Assembly: GCF_905404315.1 (NCBI RefSeq)
Contig: NC_066312.1
Coordinates: 13,317,001 to 13,381,000, forward strand
Length of the DNA stretch: 64,000 nucleotides
Reading direction: 5' to 3'
Origin: Leptidea sinapis
Taxonomy: Eukaryota; Arthropoda; Insecta; Lepidoptera; Pieridae
Both the position numbers and the translations under genes were made by a program. Positions 46,100 through 57,440 of this stretch are shown here, in pieces. The notes beneath the pieces are model-generated. The model saw nothing but the letters and a program-made list of their open reading frames with translations. It was not told where the DNA came from and made no database searches. Every line of letters begins with the position of its first letter. Within the stretch, counting starts at the first letter, position 1.

Positions 46100-47215
46100 G
46101 TAACAGTAAATTATCATCAAATATTATCATTAAATCCCGTGAATGTCTATCAATATTATAAACTTATGAAGTGTCGTCTTTGAAAATAACAATCTGACAT
46201 TCTTTCGAGGCTACAAATGGCAAATCATTACTGTAGGATATGAATAAGAAAGGTCTTAGGATTGAATCCTGAGGCACGCCCATCCGCATTACAGCTCCTG
46301 ATAAATGTTCATTATTAATTACTACTTTCTGGGTTCTATTAGCTAATTATGAAGTAATGTGATCAAGTTATTTGCTTTTTAATCCATAATAATTGAGCTT
46401 ACAGATAAGGGTAAAATGGTCTACGCAATGAAATGGTTTCGAAAGATCACAGAATATTCCTACGGCGTTATCTGATTTCTCCCAAGCATTAAATATGTGT
46501 CGGATCAACGCCATACCGGCATCAAATGTTGAACGATCTTTCGTAAAACCAAATTGCTTAGAATGTAAGACGTTATTCCTCAAAAAATTTAATAATTGTG
46601 GGTAGAACAGAAACTGGTCTATAGTTGTTAGTGTCTATAGTGTAGTTATTATCTCCTAACTTAAAAACTGGTACTTATAACTTCACTGTACTATAGATAA
46701 TCTGCAAAAAATCCAGTATCGTAACATTTGTTGAAGATAAGAAATAATTGGGGAGCAATATTTTTGATTATCTTTACTATAGTAGCTTTACAGACATGCC
46801 CCATAAGTCACTTTTTTTTACATTTAATGAGTTAAATACTTTGATTATTTCACCAGAAGTAATGTGCCTAAATCGAATGAAACTGTGCACTTAGGTATAT
46901 TGTTTTAAAGTATTAATTCAGCTTGTTCAGAAGAAGAATTAAAGTAGTTGTAATCAGAACAGATATCCCTACTATTTTCGATGACCACTCCCATCTTTTC
47001 TAATACTAATAGAATATATTTTATTAATTTTATTTTTACCTGTTTCTCTATTTATTATTGCCCAAGTCGTTATTATTTTATTATTTGAAGAAAAGATCTG
47101 GTCTACGGTTATGAATATGGATACGTTGGATCTGGTATACCTAACGTATCCATATACGTTTTGCCTCTTCACAAACTTTTTCAAATATTTTAGAATAGTT
47201 ACGCACATATTCCTT
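46100..47215 (-). mobile_element. LINE reverse-transcriptase domain, decayed
   Basis: Minus frames in order: TTWAIINRETGKN, MGHVCKATIVKI, RPVSVLPTIIKF, SKQFGFTKDRSTFDAGMALI, GIFCDLSKPFHCVDHFTL, GVPQDSILRPFLF and FKDDTS (from YADDTS). This is a nearly full RT palm in pieces; catalytic-site changes (ADD to KDD, KAFD to KPFH) show it is dead. Confidence 0.9.
47115..47155. repeat. 13-bp perfect inverted repeat
   Basis: ATATGGATACGTT (47115-47127) and AACGTATCCATAT (47143-47155) around a 15-nt loop, at the start of the LINE remnant. Confidence 0.75.
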
Positions 47216-47759
47216 AAATACTGGATCGTTGTTCAAATTTCAAAGCTCATAGAGTTCATAAAGACGCGTTCTACTCCTATGAATGCTTGCTGTAGCCTAA
47301 TCACTGAATTTCGATTGATTTATTTATTTAATATTTTTAAGAAAGCCAACAGCTGGTTTTACATACATTAAAATAATTAACAAACATAATTCGTTCGAGC
47401 TCATAATAGGCTTCCACATGTACATGATTGTTGATATACACCTTTTTTTCTTTAAAAATATAATTAAATACTTTATTTATACATTAAATTAGAAAATGTA
47501 TAGAAAATTTGATTTGGGTCAGATTGTTTTACAATATCATTACTATATTCTATAAGTTTTTGAGCAATATTAAATTAGAAACATTTTATTATTTGTAATG
47601 GATCTACAAATAATTCTGTTATTCTAAGTATTTTTTTATATTTAATACAAATTTGTTGCCCACAGTGATTAGATGTTAGTGAATTTAATATAATATTCGC
47701 GTTGGCTCATTAGATTGGATTACATTTTTGTAGTTTTTAGTAAGTATTCCTAATTTTTT

Positions 47760-47910
47760 CAAAATATAATATAGCCTATGTTACCCGGGGATAGTGTAGC
47801 TTCCCAACAGTAAAAGAAGTTTTCAAATTGTTTCAGTAGTTTCGGAGTTTATTCAATGCAAACAAACAGACATAGAAATCTTTCCTTTTTATAATATTCG
47901 TCATATTGTC
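47760..47910 (+). mobile_element. LINE 3' tail-like repeat
   Basis: TAGCCTATGTTACCCGGGGA, TTTCAGTAGTTTCGGAGTTT and CAAACAAACAGACATAGAAA, a pattern common at retrotransposon 3' ends in moths. It lies just downstream of the STPG2-like stop. Confidence 0.6.
47848..47853 (-). terminator. Candidate polyadenylation signal of the STPG2-like gene
   Basis: AATAAA on the minus strand, 64 bp past the stop codon. It lies within repeat-like sequence, so the assignment is tentative. Confidence 0.4.
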
Positions 47911-47916
47911 GTTAGA

Positions 47917-49590
47917 TCATTCTTTGACAAAACACCTCAGAAGTTTTTTCTTTTCATCAGGTAATTGTGTAGTCGAATCCAACAAAGCGATGGATTTTTG
48001 CAACAATTCATCTTCAAGTTCTTCATAACTTAGTAAAGGTTTTGTTGTATTTGGTGGTACCCAGATAAATTTGTGTTGTTTTTCGACATTTTTTAATAGC
48101 ATTTGATTATGTGTACCTAATATTTGTTTAACACCATTTTCAACTTTATATTCATTGGGTGCAGGATTATTAAATCCATTTGAACAAAATCTTCGCGCCC
48201 TGAACAAGGGCCCTCTATTTACAGCTGGATAGCATTTCGGTAAATTACAGTCATAATACCCTGGCCCAGGTGTATTTTCTTTTCCGTGGATTGACACCCA
48301 ATTATACCATGGCCTAAATCGGCCTGCAGACGAATAAAACGGAGCTGATTGTTGAGCATTTGGATTTCTGTTCACTTTAATAGAAGGTTGGGGAAAATCA
48401 GCTGGACTTGGTTCATCCAAGCTTTTTTTTAGTGGTTTCATTCGCACAGTTTTTGATTTAAACTGCCACATAGGTGTGTAAGTCTCCTTACCCTCTTTAA
48501 CGCTTTGAAGATAACTACTAAAATCAATATTGTCAATATAATTTTCCTCGTCATCACTCAATTTATCTTCTTTAAATCTTTTAGTCGATATTAAAAATGG
48601 AGCCTTAGTACATCGTATGATTTTACAAGGATTAAATATAGAGTCATAACTGGCTGGACTTGGACCCTCCTCTTTCCTTGGTTTAAATCTAATAGCATTA
48701 ACACCAAAGGGTGCACTAGCAGGTAAACGTGCATGGCATAGTTTAACTGGTGGTGAGTAAGCATCAAAATCGCGTTTAATACTATATTCTGCTGGCCCAG
48801 GGCTGTTCTTATTCTCATATGTCAAAAATCTTTGCGATTTCGGTCCAGGTTTCAATACACCCGGGTCTTCAGGTAGCTTAGGGGAATAAGAACCGGGTCC
48901 AGGTAAATTATCTATAATATTTCTATGTTGTACCATTTCTATAAATCGCAATTGCTTTGAAGTTTTACGTTTATATGCACGAACCCTTTCAGCACACATG
49001 TGCTCGAAAGTCGGTTCCTGTTTTAAAGTGTAATAAGCGGGTCCAGGTGAGGTTTCAATGGTTTGTGTACATGCTCGTAAGCCCCGCTTACTCCACTTGC
49101 AACCTTTGTAATAATCTGTACTGTATTTTACAGTTGCGTTATAAAATTGAGGTTCGTATTTTCGTTTATTTTTAAAATTGACATTTGCCGAAAAAGTGGC
49201 ACCTATAAATATTTTGCGAGGCTTTTTTCCTTGACAATTAACATCTGGAAATATGGAAATACCTTCTGTGGTCTCGCATTCACAAATATTTGGATCTTCA
49301 CATGCACAAATAAGCTCTTCAATATGTCCGCTATTTTTGATATGATGCGGAAATCTTTCAATTTTAGACATCATGGCCGTACAGTTAGGAATCTTATAAG
49401 CATCTTTAATGCCATATATTGTGTGTGTCCATATTTTATTTCTAATTCCAGTTATACGAGGAGTCTTTGATAGAAAAGGTACCTTATTAGGTTTGGCTAG
49501 ATGCCCTTCCTCAAATTGATATGCACCAGGATCCAAGATCTTATAGTATTTGGGAGGTTTGGAAAACCTCTCTTTTAAATCATATGCCAT
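47917..49590 (-). CDS. Sperm-tail PG-rich repeat protein (STPG2-like), intronless
   Basis: One uninterrupted frame of 557 codons. It has about eight PG-rich (SHIPPO-type) repeats: LDPGAY (19-24), SPGPAYY (181-187), LPGPGSY (229-235), SPGPAEY (263-269), GPSPASY (309-315), PSPADF (394-399), TPGPGYY (440-446) and PAPNEY (476-481), each preceded by basic stretches. Proteins of this family bind or line microtubules of sperm axonemes. STPG2 is the closest by layout, judged by eye only. A cysteine cluster (CACEDPNICECE, 95-106) is unusual for the family. The lack of introns beside an intron-rich neighbour suggests a retrogene or an intron-poor testis gene. Codon use and the intact frame argue for a working gene. 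Confidence 0.88.
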   Translation of the reverse strand: MAYDLKERFSKPPKYYKILDPGAYQFEEGHLAKPNKVPFLSKTPRITGIRNKIWTHTIYGIKDAYKIPNCTAMMSKIERFPHHIKNSGHIEELICACEDPNICECETTEGISIFPDVNCQGKKPRKIFIGATFSANVNFKNKRKYEPQFYNATVKYSTDYYKGCKWSKRGLRACTQTIETSPGPAYYTLKQEPTFEHMCAERVRAYKRKTSKQLRFIEMVQHRNIIDNLPGPGSYSPKLPEDPGVLKPGPKSQRFLTYENKNSPGPAEYSIKRDFDAYSPPVKLCHARLPASAPFGVNAIRFKPRKEEGPSPASYDSIFNPCKIIRCTKAPFLISTKRFKEDKLSDDEENYIDNIDFSSYLQSVKEGKETYTPMWQFKSKTVRMKPLKKSLDEPSPADFPQPSIKVNRNPNAQQSAPFYSSAGRFRPWYNWVSIHGKENTPGPGYYDCNLPKCYPAVNRGPLFRARRFCSNGFNNPAPNEYKVENGVKQILGTHNQMLLKNVEKQHKFIWVPPNTTKPLLSYEELEDELLQKSIALLDSTTQLPDEKKKLLRCFVKE

Positions 49591-49959
49591 GATTCTGATT
49601 TAACGTAAATATTTTATTTAAGAGATACTTTAGAGCATCTCCTAAAAATTGACTTATTAATTCATTCAATATAAAATGATTAGAAAAACATAAAATCTTT
49701 ATCAAAAATATTGACTTAATATATTGAATACCTAAAGCTAAATCATGTCAAAGAGAATTTAAACACTACGTTCCTACATTGAATCATGTTTATTTATTGT
49801 TTATAGTTATTGTCATAAGCCACAGAGTACGGATAGAAGGGATAGATATTTACAAGTATTACATAGAACAGACAGGGCATATATTTACTCTAACGGTGAA
49901 ACATTTTTTTTATTAAATTTTGGTAGGCAGTATTAGTAGTTTATGGATTTTATTTCTGC

Positions 49960-50157
49960 TCAGAATGCCTTATTTTCATTCAAACTCATTTTAAATAATG
50001 TATGTACTCCAGTTGGACACTGACGATATCTGTGAGTAGACAGCCCGCAATGACCACACACTTGTACCTTGTGCCACCACAAACAAAATGAGATCGCGCA
50101 GACGTGCAAAGGACATGTCTGGCAGAGGGACTGTAACGGTGCTACACTAGCAAACAT
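49960..50157 (-). CDS. Small cysteine-rich ORF, unassigned
   Basis: A 65-codon ORF with two Cys pairs (CQTC at 12-15 and CGHC at 34-37) on either side of a hydrophobic stretch containing WW. This resembles half of a LITAF-type zinc fold but lacks its usual HxCPxC signature. ATTATAG just upstream could be an acceptor, so this might be a last exon. It may equally be chance. Confidence 0.2.
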   Translation of the reverse strand: MFASVAPLQSLCQTCPLHVCAISFCLWWHKVQVCGHCGLSTHRYRQCPTGVHTLFKMSLNENKAF

Positions 50158-50699
50158 TGCATAGACCTATAATAGTTATATTATAGTTAATAATATAACG
50201 AGGCGCGGCGGGCTTGTCTGATGAACTGCGGGCATGTGCGTGTAGTAAAGTAATTCCCCCTAATGATAGAAAAGGAAAACGAATCCTGTGTTACTGCAAC
50301 CATTTTGATTGACAAGTCGTAAACAGTCAGGCTTTTTGGATATTATACCACTAGCATGATATTTTGTCAATGCACAAATTGACAAATCATAATTAGTCAC
50401 AAATGATAAATAGGCTACATTATACTGTTAAATTATTTTGGCGTAAATTTATGACTGCCTGTGTAAGTTGACAGACATGGTCAACCTATCAATAAAATAG
50501 GTTGTGTGTAGGTATTCATATGTAGGTACATACTAGTGTTCGTTTAGAGGTCGACCTCGACCTAGGGTTTATTTGCCAAAGTTCATGTTGCTCGTCATAA
50601 TATAATATAATATTGACACACTTTTTACATAAATTATCTTGCTCCAAGTTAAGCATATATAGCCTGTGTTATGGGTACCAAGACAATGATGTATTTAAA

Positions 50700-50880
50700 A
50701 CAATATACTTACTTAAACATACATAAATTCTTATAAACATACATAAATACATTTAAACATCCATGACTCGGAATCAAACATCCATATTCATCATATAAAT
50801 GCTTGCACCTACCGGGATTTGAACCCGTGACCTCTAGCTTAGTAGGTAGGATCGCTAACCACTCGGCTATACAGGTCGTC
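50700..50880 (-). mobile_element. tRNA-derived SINE
   Basis: The minus strand opens GACGACCTGTATAGCCGAGT, GGTTAGCGATCC (A box) and GGTCACGGGTTCAAATCCCG (B box), the order of a tRNA. A non-tRNA body and an ATACATAAATACATTTAAAC tail follow. It is a frequent lepidopteran SINE type. Confidence 0.82.
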
Positions 50881-50889
50881 AAATCATTC

Positions 50890-52085
50890 ATTTAAAAAAA
50901 AAGATACCTATAAGTTTATAAATACAAAAGAAGACTTTACTTGTCGCCGCACAAACCTCACTACTAAATAATTAGTATTACATCGCACCACTATATACCA
51001 ATATAGTTAAAATAGCAAAACATGCGGATATGCATGCAAACGAACTCAAAATGGTAGTTTCACATTAATACTAGGCTTTAAACAAGGGTGACTATGACAA
51101 TAATCATTGTATAGATACATTTTGCTTTTGTTTGGTTTAATCGTAAGTATTTGTTTAATTTATTAGTAGTTACTAAGGATTACTTCAGAAACTACAGAAT
51201 CATTAATAACAAAAGTCAATAAGTTTCAATGAAAACTAAAAAAAAATAGCACGAATATATCACGACATGTAGGTGGTACCTAACGGTAATGAATTATGAA
51301 ACTGCAAACCGTACAAACACTGAAGGATAAACGCGGGGGGTGAAAGAGGAATGGGAGTAGCTTTACGTTCCAGCGAGGTCCAGAGATAATGTGGCTAATT
51401 GCAAAACTTTATTTAGTATAATCGAGTAGAATAACTCAAAACCAGATCGATGTACCTAGATCCAGCGTCAACGTGTAGATAGGTACTTATTAGGTAACTT
51501 TGGAGGAAAATACGTTTGACGTGAAACTTAATAAACTTTAGGAATAATTAACAGATACAGAAATATATAACATTTTATATAGGTATTAATTCCGTGTTAC
51601 CAACTAAGCACACACGTTCCTATATTACTGAAGAGCCAGGAGCACTGTTAGATTTTTTTGCTATTTTTTTTCTCGGAAGCGCTGACGATGACGTGAGCAA
51701 AGTTAGCATTTTCACTACATAAAATAAAAAAATCCTTTACAATTATATCATTTTAACAAGTGTGATTTTAAATATTTTACAAAGAAAGATATAATGATAT
51801 TATTAATTATAAAATAAACACTTATACTTACTTTTTACAGATCAAGTCATTATTAGATTCTTGATTTTCTCTTTTATTCCTATTTATTGACGAAAGAGTA
51901 AAATGTTTCTGAGTTTCCGCTATTTCATATTAAGTATAGCTGATTATTATTTTAATTTTATAAGTATTCTATTTATAAATCATTATTACCTACCACCACC
52001 TAAATGTATAGAGATAGCTGTCGAAGGTTATTATGGTGTCATTTGTGGCGTGCGCCATATTTCAGCTTTGATTTTGTATGAGGTG
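50890..52085. other. Intergenic, no gene recognised
   Basis: AT-rich. A plus ORF at 51903-52175 reads into the retrotransposon tail and is not a gene. Confidence 0.45.
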
Positions 52086-52089
52086 CATT

Positions 52090-52292
52090 GTCCTACTAAT
52101 ATTATAAATGTGAAAGTTTGTATGTCTGGATGTATGTTCCGGCTAATCCGGCTACTTTTATTGGCAGGTAGCTGATGTAATAAGGAGTAACTTAGGCTAC
52201 GTTTATTTTATAAAAATAAAGCAATATCCAACATACGGTCTAACTCTAAAATTATATGTCAAAACAACGTTTGCCGGGCAGCTACTTGTCTA
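52090..52292 (+). mobile_element. Retrotransposon 3' tail
   Basis: ACTAATATTATAAATGTGAA, AGTTTGTATGTCTGGATGTA and the end AACAACGTTTGCCGGGCAGC, a well-known moth repeat end also near 63660 and inverted at 20902. Confidence 0.7.
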
Positions 52293-52314
52293 TATTATGT
52301 ATAGAACGTCATTG

Positions 52315-52519
52315 TTTATACGTCTAGATTGACCATGACAGCTGAGAAAACGTCGAAAAAATTCTAACCTCTATGTTGAGCAATTCACGCACACTAACAC
52401 AAAGTGTCATACAAATCGCAAGTGCAGCATGTCACGCACGCAAAACTAGTATTCCTGGCCTGTTTTCTCAGTTGTCTAACAATAGCAAGACACTATCTAG
52501 ACGTATAAATTATCTAAGG
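52315..52519. mobile_element. MITE of the TATACGTCTAGATAG family
   Basis: Ends TTTATACGTCTAGATTG and CTATCTAGACGTATAAATTA are inverted. The interior matches the copies at 29868 and 54919. Confidence 0.8.
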
Positions 52520-52529
52520 CACAATATCT

Positions 52530-53415
52530 ATTTGTAAACATTTTGCATTTTCTTGATTTTTTCTCAGGTGTAATTTTATACCAAATTTATTTGTAAGGCC
52601 ACTATAGTTTAAATAATAGTTTAGTATGTACTTAGTTTTGCAAGTCAATATAGTTGGCGGCGACGTGGGACGGGTCGTTCCCTTCCCAAAAATATGGTCG
52701 AGGGAGGCGATGGCTGGCCCATGCGTCCTGCTCGTGAACTGGCGTTACTTGCGGTGGCAGCATGATCCTGTAGCCGGAAACTCTACCTCATGGTTTTAAA
52801 ATTAAAAATTATATTTTTTATAATTGCTAATAAAATGGTCGCTAAATACCTTTATTTATTTGCGGTGTGTGTGGATTGATGCATCTACTGTACCATGGCC
52901 TAGTATTATTGTTGATACAGTAGTAGTCGGCCGTGACTGTACTCAATAGCTCTCGATTTAACGTATTAATTAACATTGATTTTGATTTGATTTGAGATCA
53001 CATTGAGCTAGAATACGAATGTCAGCCAATAGAGATTAGAATATTTCAACGCATTGATTTACATATATTGGAAACTTGATCAAATATTTAAGCATTATTA
53101 TTCCTTAACTGTTACTACCAAATAAAAAACACATTTTACAAATTGTAAAAATTTATTTTACAAAACCAATTACAGAATATAGAGATCATATTACAAAATT
53201 TTCAGTCTAAAAATAATAACTTGGCACTGATAATATGGATGAACGAGATGAATTATGAGTAAATCACTGAATCAACAGCTGCTTATAATACAATTGTATT
53301 ATTATTTACATATTGTAATTTTTCAATGTATTAATGATGATGAAATAGTCACTAAAAAACTAATTTGTTATGTATTTTACAGCCATTGTTAAATACTTTG
53401 TTTGATTGAAAAGAG
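52530..53415. other. Intergenic, no gene recognised
   Basis: A GC-richer island at 52650-52800 (GGCGGCGACGTGGGACGGGT) has no protein match I recognise and may be a repeat. Confidence 0.4.
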
Positions 53416-53419
53416 TGGC

Positions 53420-53565
53420 CGTTGAGTTTCTTGTATTTTCTTCTCGCGAGCTCAACTTTTTCTGAACACATGGTAAATTCAGTAATTTAGAAGAAATATT
53501 TATAAAGACTGTTCAAAAGCAAGTAGTCTAAGTCTAACTGAATAAAGTTTATTTGAGTTTGCCTT
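53420..53565 (+). mobile_element. LINE 3' tail
   Basis: GAGTTTCTTGTATTTTCTTC to CTGAATAAAGTTTATTTGAG, the same family as 12220, 17735 and 62150. Confidence 0.7.
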
Positions 53566-54915
53566 ACAAAAATGCTTGAATGTGAATATTTCTTCTATAA
53601 AATTTTTTTGTCATAACTTTCATTTCGGTATACTGATAGTATTATTTTTTGAATTGCAATAACATATATGTTTTTTTGAATGTCAATAGACATTATGAAG
53701 AATAATAAAAAATAAATTAATTTAAACTAAAAAACCTTTGACTCAAAAAGAATTTACACTTATACCTAATATATATTTAACATTTAAATAGAATTAAAAA
53801 AAAAAAAACAAAGTATGTCTTATGTTTATAAAAATAAATTATTTAACTAGAATTTAGATTAGGCTGTCAATTCACTTATGGAAAGGTAGTGTTATTAACT
53901 TAATTTTTTTTTATTTTTTTTTTATATTTTATGTACTTAATTGAAAAGACTTTTTTCTGACAAAAGTCTGAGTCGTGAACTACGATTCTACGGAAGCCTC
54001 ATAATTTATTGACTAGTATTATGGAAACAACGCTCAATCGTTTATAAGATATCTGGGGAATTTTTTGAAGTTTTAAAAAAACTACAATAGTGTTAGCAAG
54101 TTGAGGTAGACGATGATATATCACAGTTTTAGTAATATTTATGCATATAACATTATTAGGATCGAGTGAGGTGAATTTATACAGCTAGTTTTCAGTATCA
54201 CTTGAGAAGCGTCAAGTCTCGGGCATCATTTGACTTGAACTTCAGTATTCGCGTTCAAGTGTCGAGTAACGCACCATGTTGCTCTATAGAGGGCATAATT
54301 AACACAAATTGTGAATATGATCTACATACATTTTGTGTTCCTCTCTCTTTGTAGTGCTTAAATGCATAAATATATTATATAACATCTATTTTGCAAGATA
54401 TTATTGAATTTTACTCATAACAATATAAATTTAAACCGCAATGTGAGTGTAAAATAACACTGATTTCTAATAAAATATATATTAACTGATTTGATTTCAT
54501 ATTATTAAATATTGATTCAGGATGAACAATTAATATTGATTTTTAATATTAAAGTTCCAATACAACTGACATATTTTGGGTGTAGCAGAACGGGGCGTAG
54601 TTGACTAAAATACAACTATATAGATTACTATTAGTAGTAGGTAAACTACTACTACAATAACCTAACTGTCAAATGTTAGTCGATTCACTATTTAACAATG
54701 TAATATCGGTTGTACTGTGAAACTAATTAAAAAGCATTGTTTCAGAAGATGAAAATAAATGCAGCCGAATTAGTATAAGAAAGAGCTCGTCCACAAGTAT
54801 ATTTTGAGATAATATAACAAGAGTTGGTAATTAGTATTCGAAAAGGATGAAGAATTGGAAAAAAAAAGTTCTAATGAAAATACACATCATAATGTATAAA
54901 TATTCTTATTGTTAA
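53566..54915. other. Very AT-rich intergenic stretch
   Basis: No feature recognised. Confidence 0.5.
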
Positions 54916-54918
54916 TTT

Positions 54919-55136
54919 CTTAAATCATTTATACGTCTAGATAGACTATGACAGCTGTGAAAACGTCGAAAAAAAATTGAGTTAACCTTTATTTTGAGCA
55001 ATGCACGCTCACTAACACAATGTGTCATACAAATCGCGAGTGTCAGACGTAGCCAGCACACTACAGTGTGAAACCTGGCTGTTTTAATCGGTTGCCTAAC
55101 AGCAACCGACTATCTAGAAGTATAAATTATCTAAGG
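54919..55136. mobile_element. MITE of the TATACGTCTAGATAG family, fullest copy
   Basis: 218 bp. The left end CTTAAATCATTTATACGTCT pairs with the right end AGAAGTATAAATTATCTAAG. The interior includes GACAGCTGTGAAAACGTCGA. Confidence 0.82.
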
Positions 55137-55259
55137 CTATATAGGTAAGTTTTACCGTAATACAGTCTATATCGTCGCCTTGGAGGTCAACTAGTCTAAC
55201 CCACAAATTTTGTGAAAATGAGTTAGGTATACCAAACAATTTAGAATCGATTAAAGTCT

Positions 55260-57440
55260 ACAGTGGTCCATCATTCTAAGCCTCAAAATTAGTATTAGCT
55301 CTGTATACGAAAATTGTCAATAATTCTGGGCCACATAGGCATAGTAGTCAAAAGTTCTATGCTGTAAAGACCTTTTGACTCCCAAAAATTCAGAGGCACT
55401 TCCAAACACCCATGCAGTAGTCAAAAAACTCAAGCGCACTTGGAATAGTTGACCACTGGCCAAATTTGCCAAATTCGACGCTCAAAACGGAACGCACCCT
55501 TGTTTGGTTTGGTATGACGTTTGACAGTTGTCAGGCTGGTTTTGATGCGCGTTGAATTTTCGGATTTTACAATTAAAATCACTTTATTCGGTGTATATGG
55601 GCGTCATAATATTAATTAGTTAGAATGAGGTCCTCTCGGATGAAAAAATTTATGGAAGCAGCGGTTTTAATCACGCGTAGTGATAGTGAGGATAACCTAC
55701 AAAGTAAGTAAATAAATTTTTTTTACTTGCCTATTTATTAATTTGCTAGAATAGAATAGAATTCATTGCTTGTTTAGTTAAGTAAGTAGCTACTGTGCAT
55801 TCATTTACCAGGAGATTGATATCTCGAATGAGTGCACAGCAATTGTTGATACATGCTAAGAAGGAAGGTGTCGAAGGAAGAAATTATATCGAAGTAGCAT
55901 TTTATGATAAGGCTATTGCACTGTACACTGTAAAGGAAATAAATTGTAAATGTAACTATAACTGTAATGACAAAATATCTATAGTAAAAAGACAAGAACT
56001 CTTAACAGAGTATCTCAAATTGGGGTCAGATCAGTTGGGATGGAGTTTTCTGGCAAAGCGTGTGAACACTATGCCTGTAAAAAGGCGATATCAAGGTGGT
56101 AATGACTGCAAAATAAATAACACACTCGTTTACAAGTTGGAATGTGATGGTAATGAAACACAAGTTTGTAAATCTTTTTTTTTTGGCCACCTTTGATATT
56201 TCCGCACAAAAGGTAAGAACTGCTCTTGCAAAAAAAACACCTGCAGGTACAATAAAAGCTGACAAACGAGGCCACAAAGAACCACCCAATAAAAAATCTG
56301 AAGATGTGAAAAACATCATCAGAGATCATATCAAATCCCAGTTGTATCGTCCCACTACTGCAGAAGTAGCACAAAAAGAAAATACCTTCCTTCAGGCCTA
56401 AGTGAAAATAGACTGTATTTCGATTATATGGAATTCTGTAAAGAAAAGCAACTTGTACCAGAAAAGGCTAGCTATTATAAGCAAATATTCACAAATAAAT
56501 TCAACTACGGATTCCATAAACCGAAAAAAGACCAGTTGCGATTATTGCACACAGGTCAAAAATATGTCACCCGATGAAAAAGAACTCATTCAAAACGAAC
56601 ACAACCTTCATTTGAAGCGAAAGGAGGAAGCTAGAGATCATAAGGAGCATGATAAAGTAAGAGCTAAAGAAGATCCTAGTTTCACATGCTTAGCGATGGA
56701 TTTGGAAAAAGTTCCAGTGACTTCTAGTTTGCAAATCGGTCAGTTATACTATAAGAAGAAGTTAAAAACCTACAATTTTACAATCTATGAACTAGGAACA
56801 TCTCTTGCTACTAATTACATGTGGCATGAGGGGGAAGGAGCTTCAAAGATTTCTACTTGTTTGTGGAGACTACTATCTGAATTGAAGCCTGAGGTGAAAG
56901 AAATAAACTTCTACTCGGATACCGCTGCCGGTCAAAACCGAAAATCAATAATATCTTCCATGTTTCTACGTGCGGTAAGAGATTTGCCGGTAGAGGATGC
57001 AAAATCAAGTAGATATTGGTAAACTGTATACCAAAAAATTGAAAAAGGGAAACTTAAAGATTTAAAAGAACTATGCCAAAAAGGTAAAATACCAACAACG
57101 TACCATGCCTTCCATAATAACTTGGATGAAATAACCGGATCAGACAGCACCGCCTCAGAGACTGATTAATATCCTATTAAACCTACTCTTTCACATGTTT
57201 TCTTCTTTAATAAAATAAAAATATAAATAAAGTTAAAAATTAAAGTTATGCAGTGTTTTCTTTACTTCAAAATTATGAATTTTGTTGCTTGGATCAGTAA
57301 AAAATGTTATCATGCGTACTTATAACCAGAAGTCAAAAAATTCAAGAGGCATAGTATTGTTGGTTAATAAGAAATTATACTCAAGTTGCGCGTCATTTGT
57401 TAGTAGTCAATAATTCTAAGCAACTTATCTCGTAAAATAC
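55260..57440 (+). mobile_element. Decayed DNA transposon with repeated subterminal motifs
   Basis: A broken transposase-like gene (55622-57169) is flanked on both sides by variants of AGTCAAAAANTCAAGNGNCA: left near 55317, 55340, 55377 and 55423, right near 57331 and 57414. Motif copies on both sides suggest transposase-binding sites. Exact termini and target duplication could not be fixed. Confidence 0.6.
55622..57169 (+). pseudogene. Transposase-like gene, multiply frameshifted
   Basis: Fragments in order: a short first exon (MRSSRMKKFMEAAVLITRSD, donor GTAAGT), a segment at 55811-56190 with QLGWSFLAKRV, a shift at an 8-T run near 56180, KTPAGTIKADKRGHKEPPN, a stop and shift near 56400-56540, then CDYCTQVKNMSPDEKELIQ, SFTCLAMDLEKVPVTSSLQI, YNFTIYELG and EINFYSDTAAGQNRKSI. 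A stop follows at 57020-57022; the same frame then runs to an acidic end (SETD) at 57169. The C-C finger and two Asp in MDL and YSD contexts fit a large arthropod family with SDxxxGQNxN motifs that I take to be transposase-derived. The C-terminal catalytic part after QNRK is much shorter than expected, implying an internal deletion. Confidence 0.65.

Noticed and set aside
48591..49470. ORFs on both strands inside the STPG2-like gene
   Set aside because: They are shadows of the 557-codon frame, which alone shows repeated protein motifs.
52650..52800. CpG island or promoter
   Set aside because: Only a small GC-rich patch with no gene start nearby; more likely a repeat fragment.
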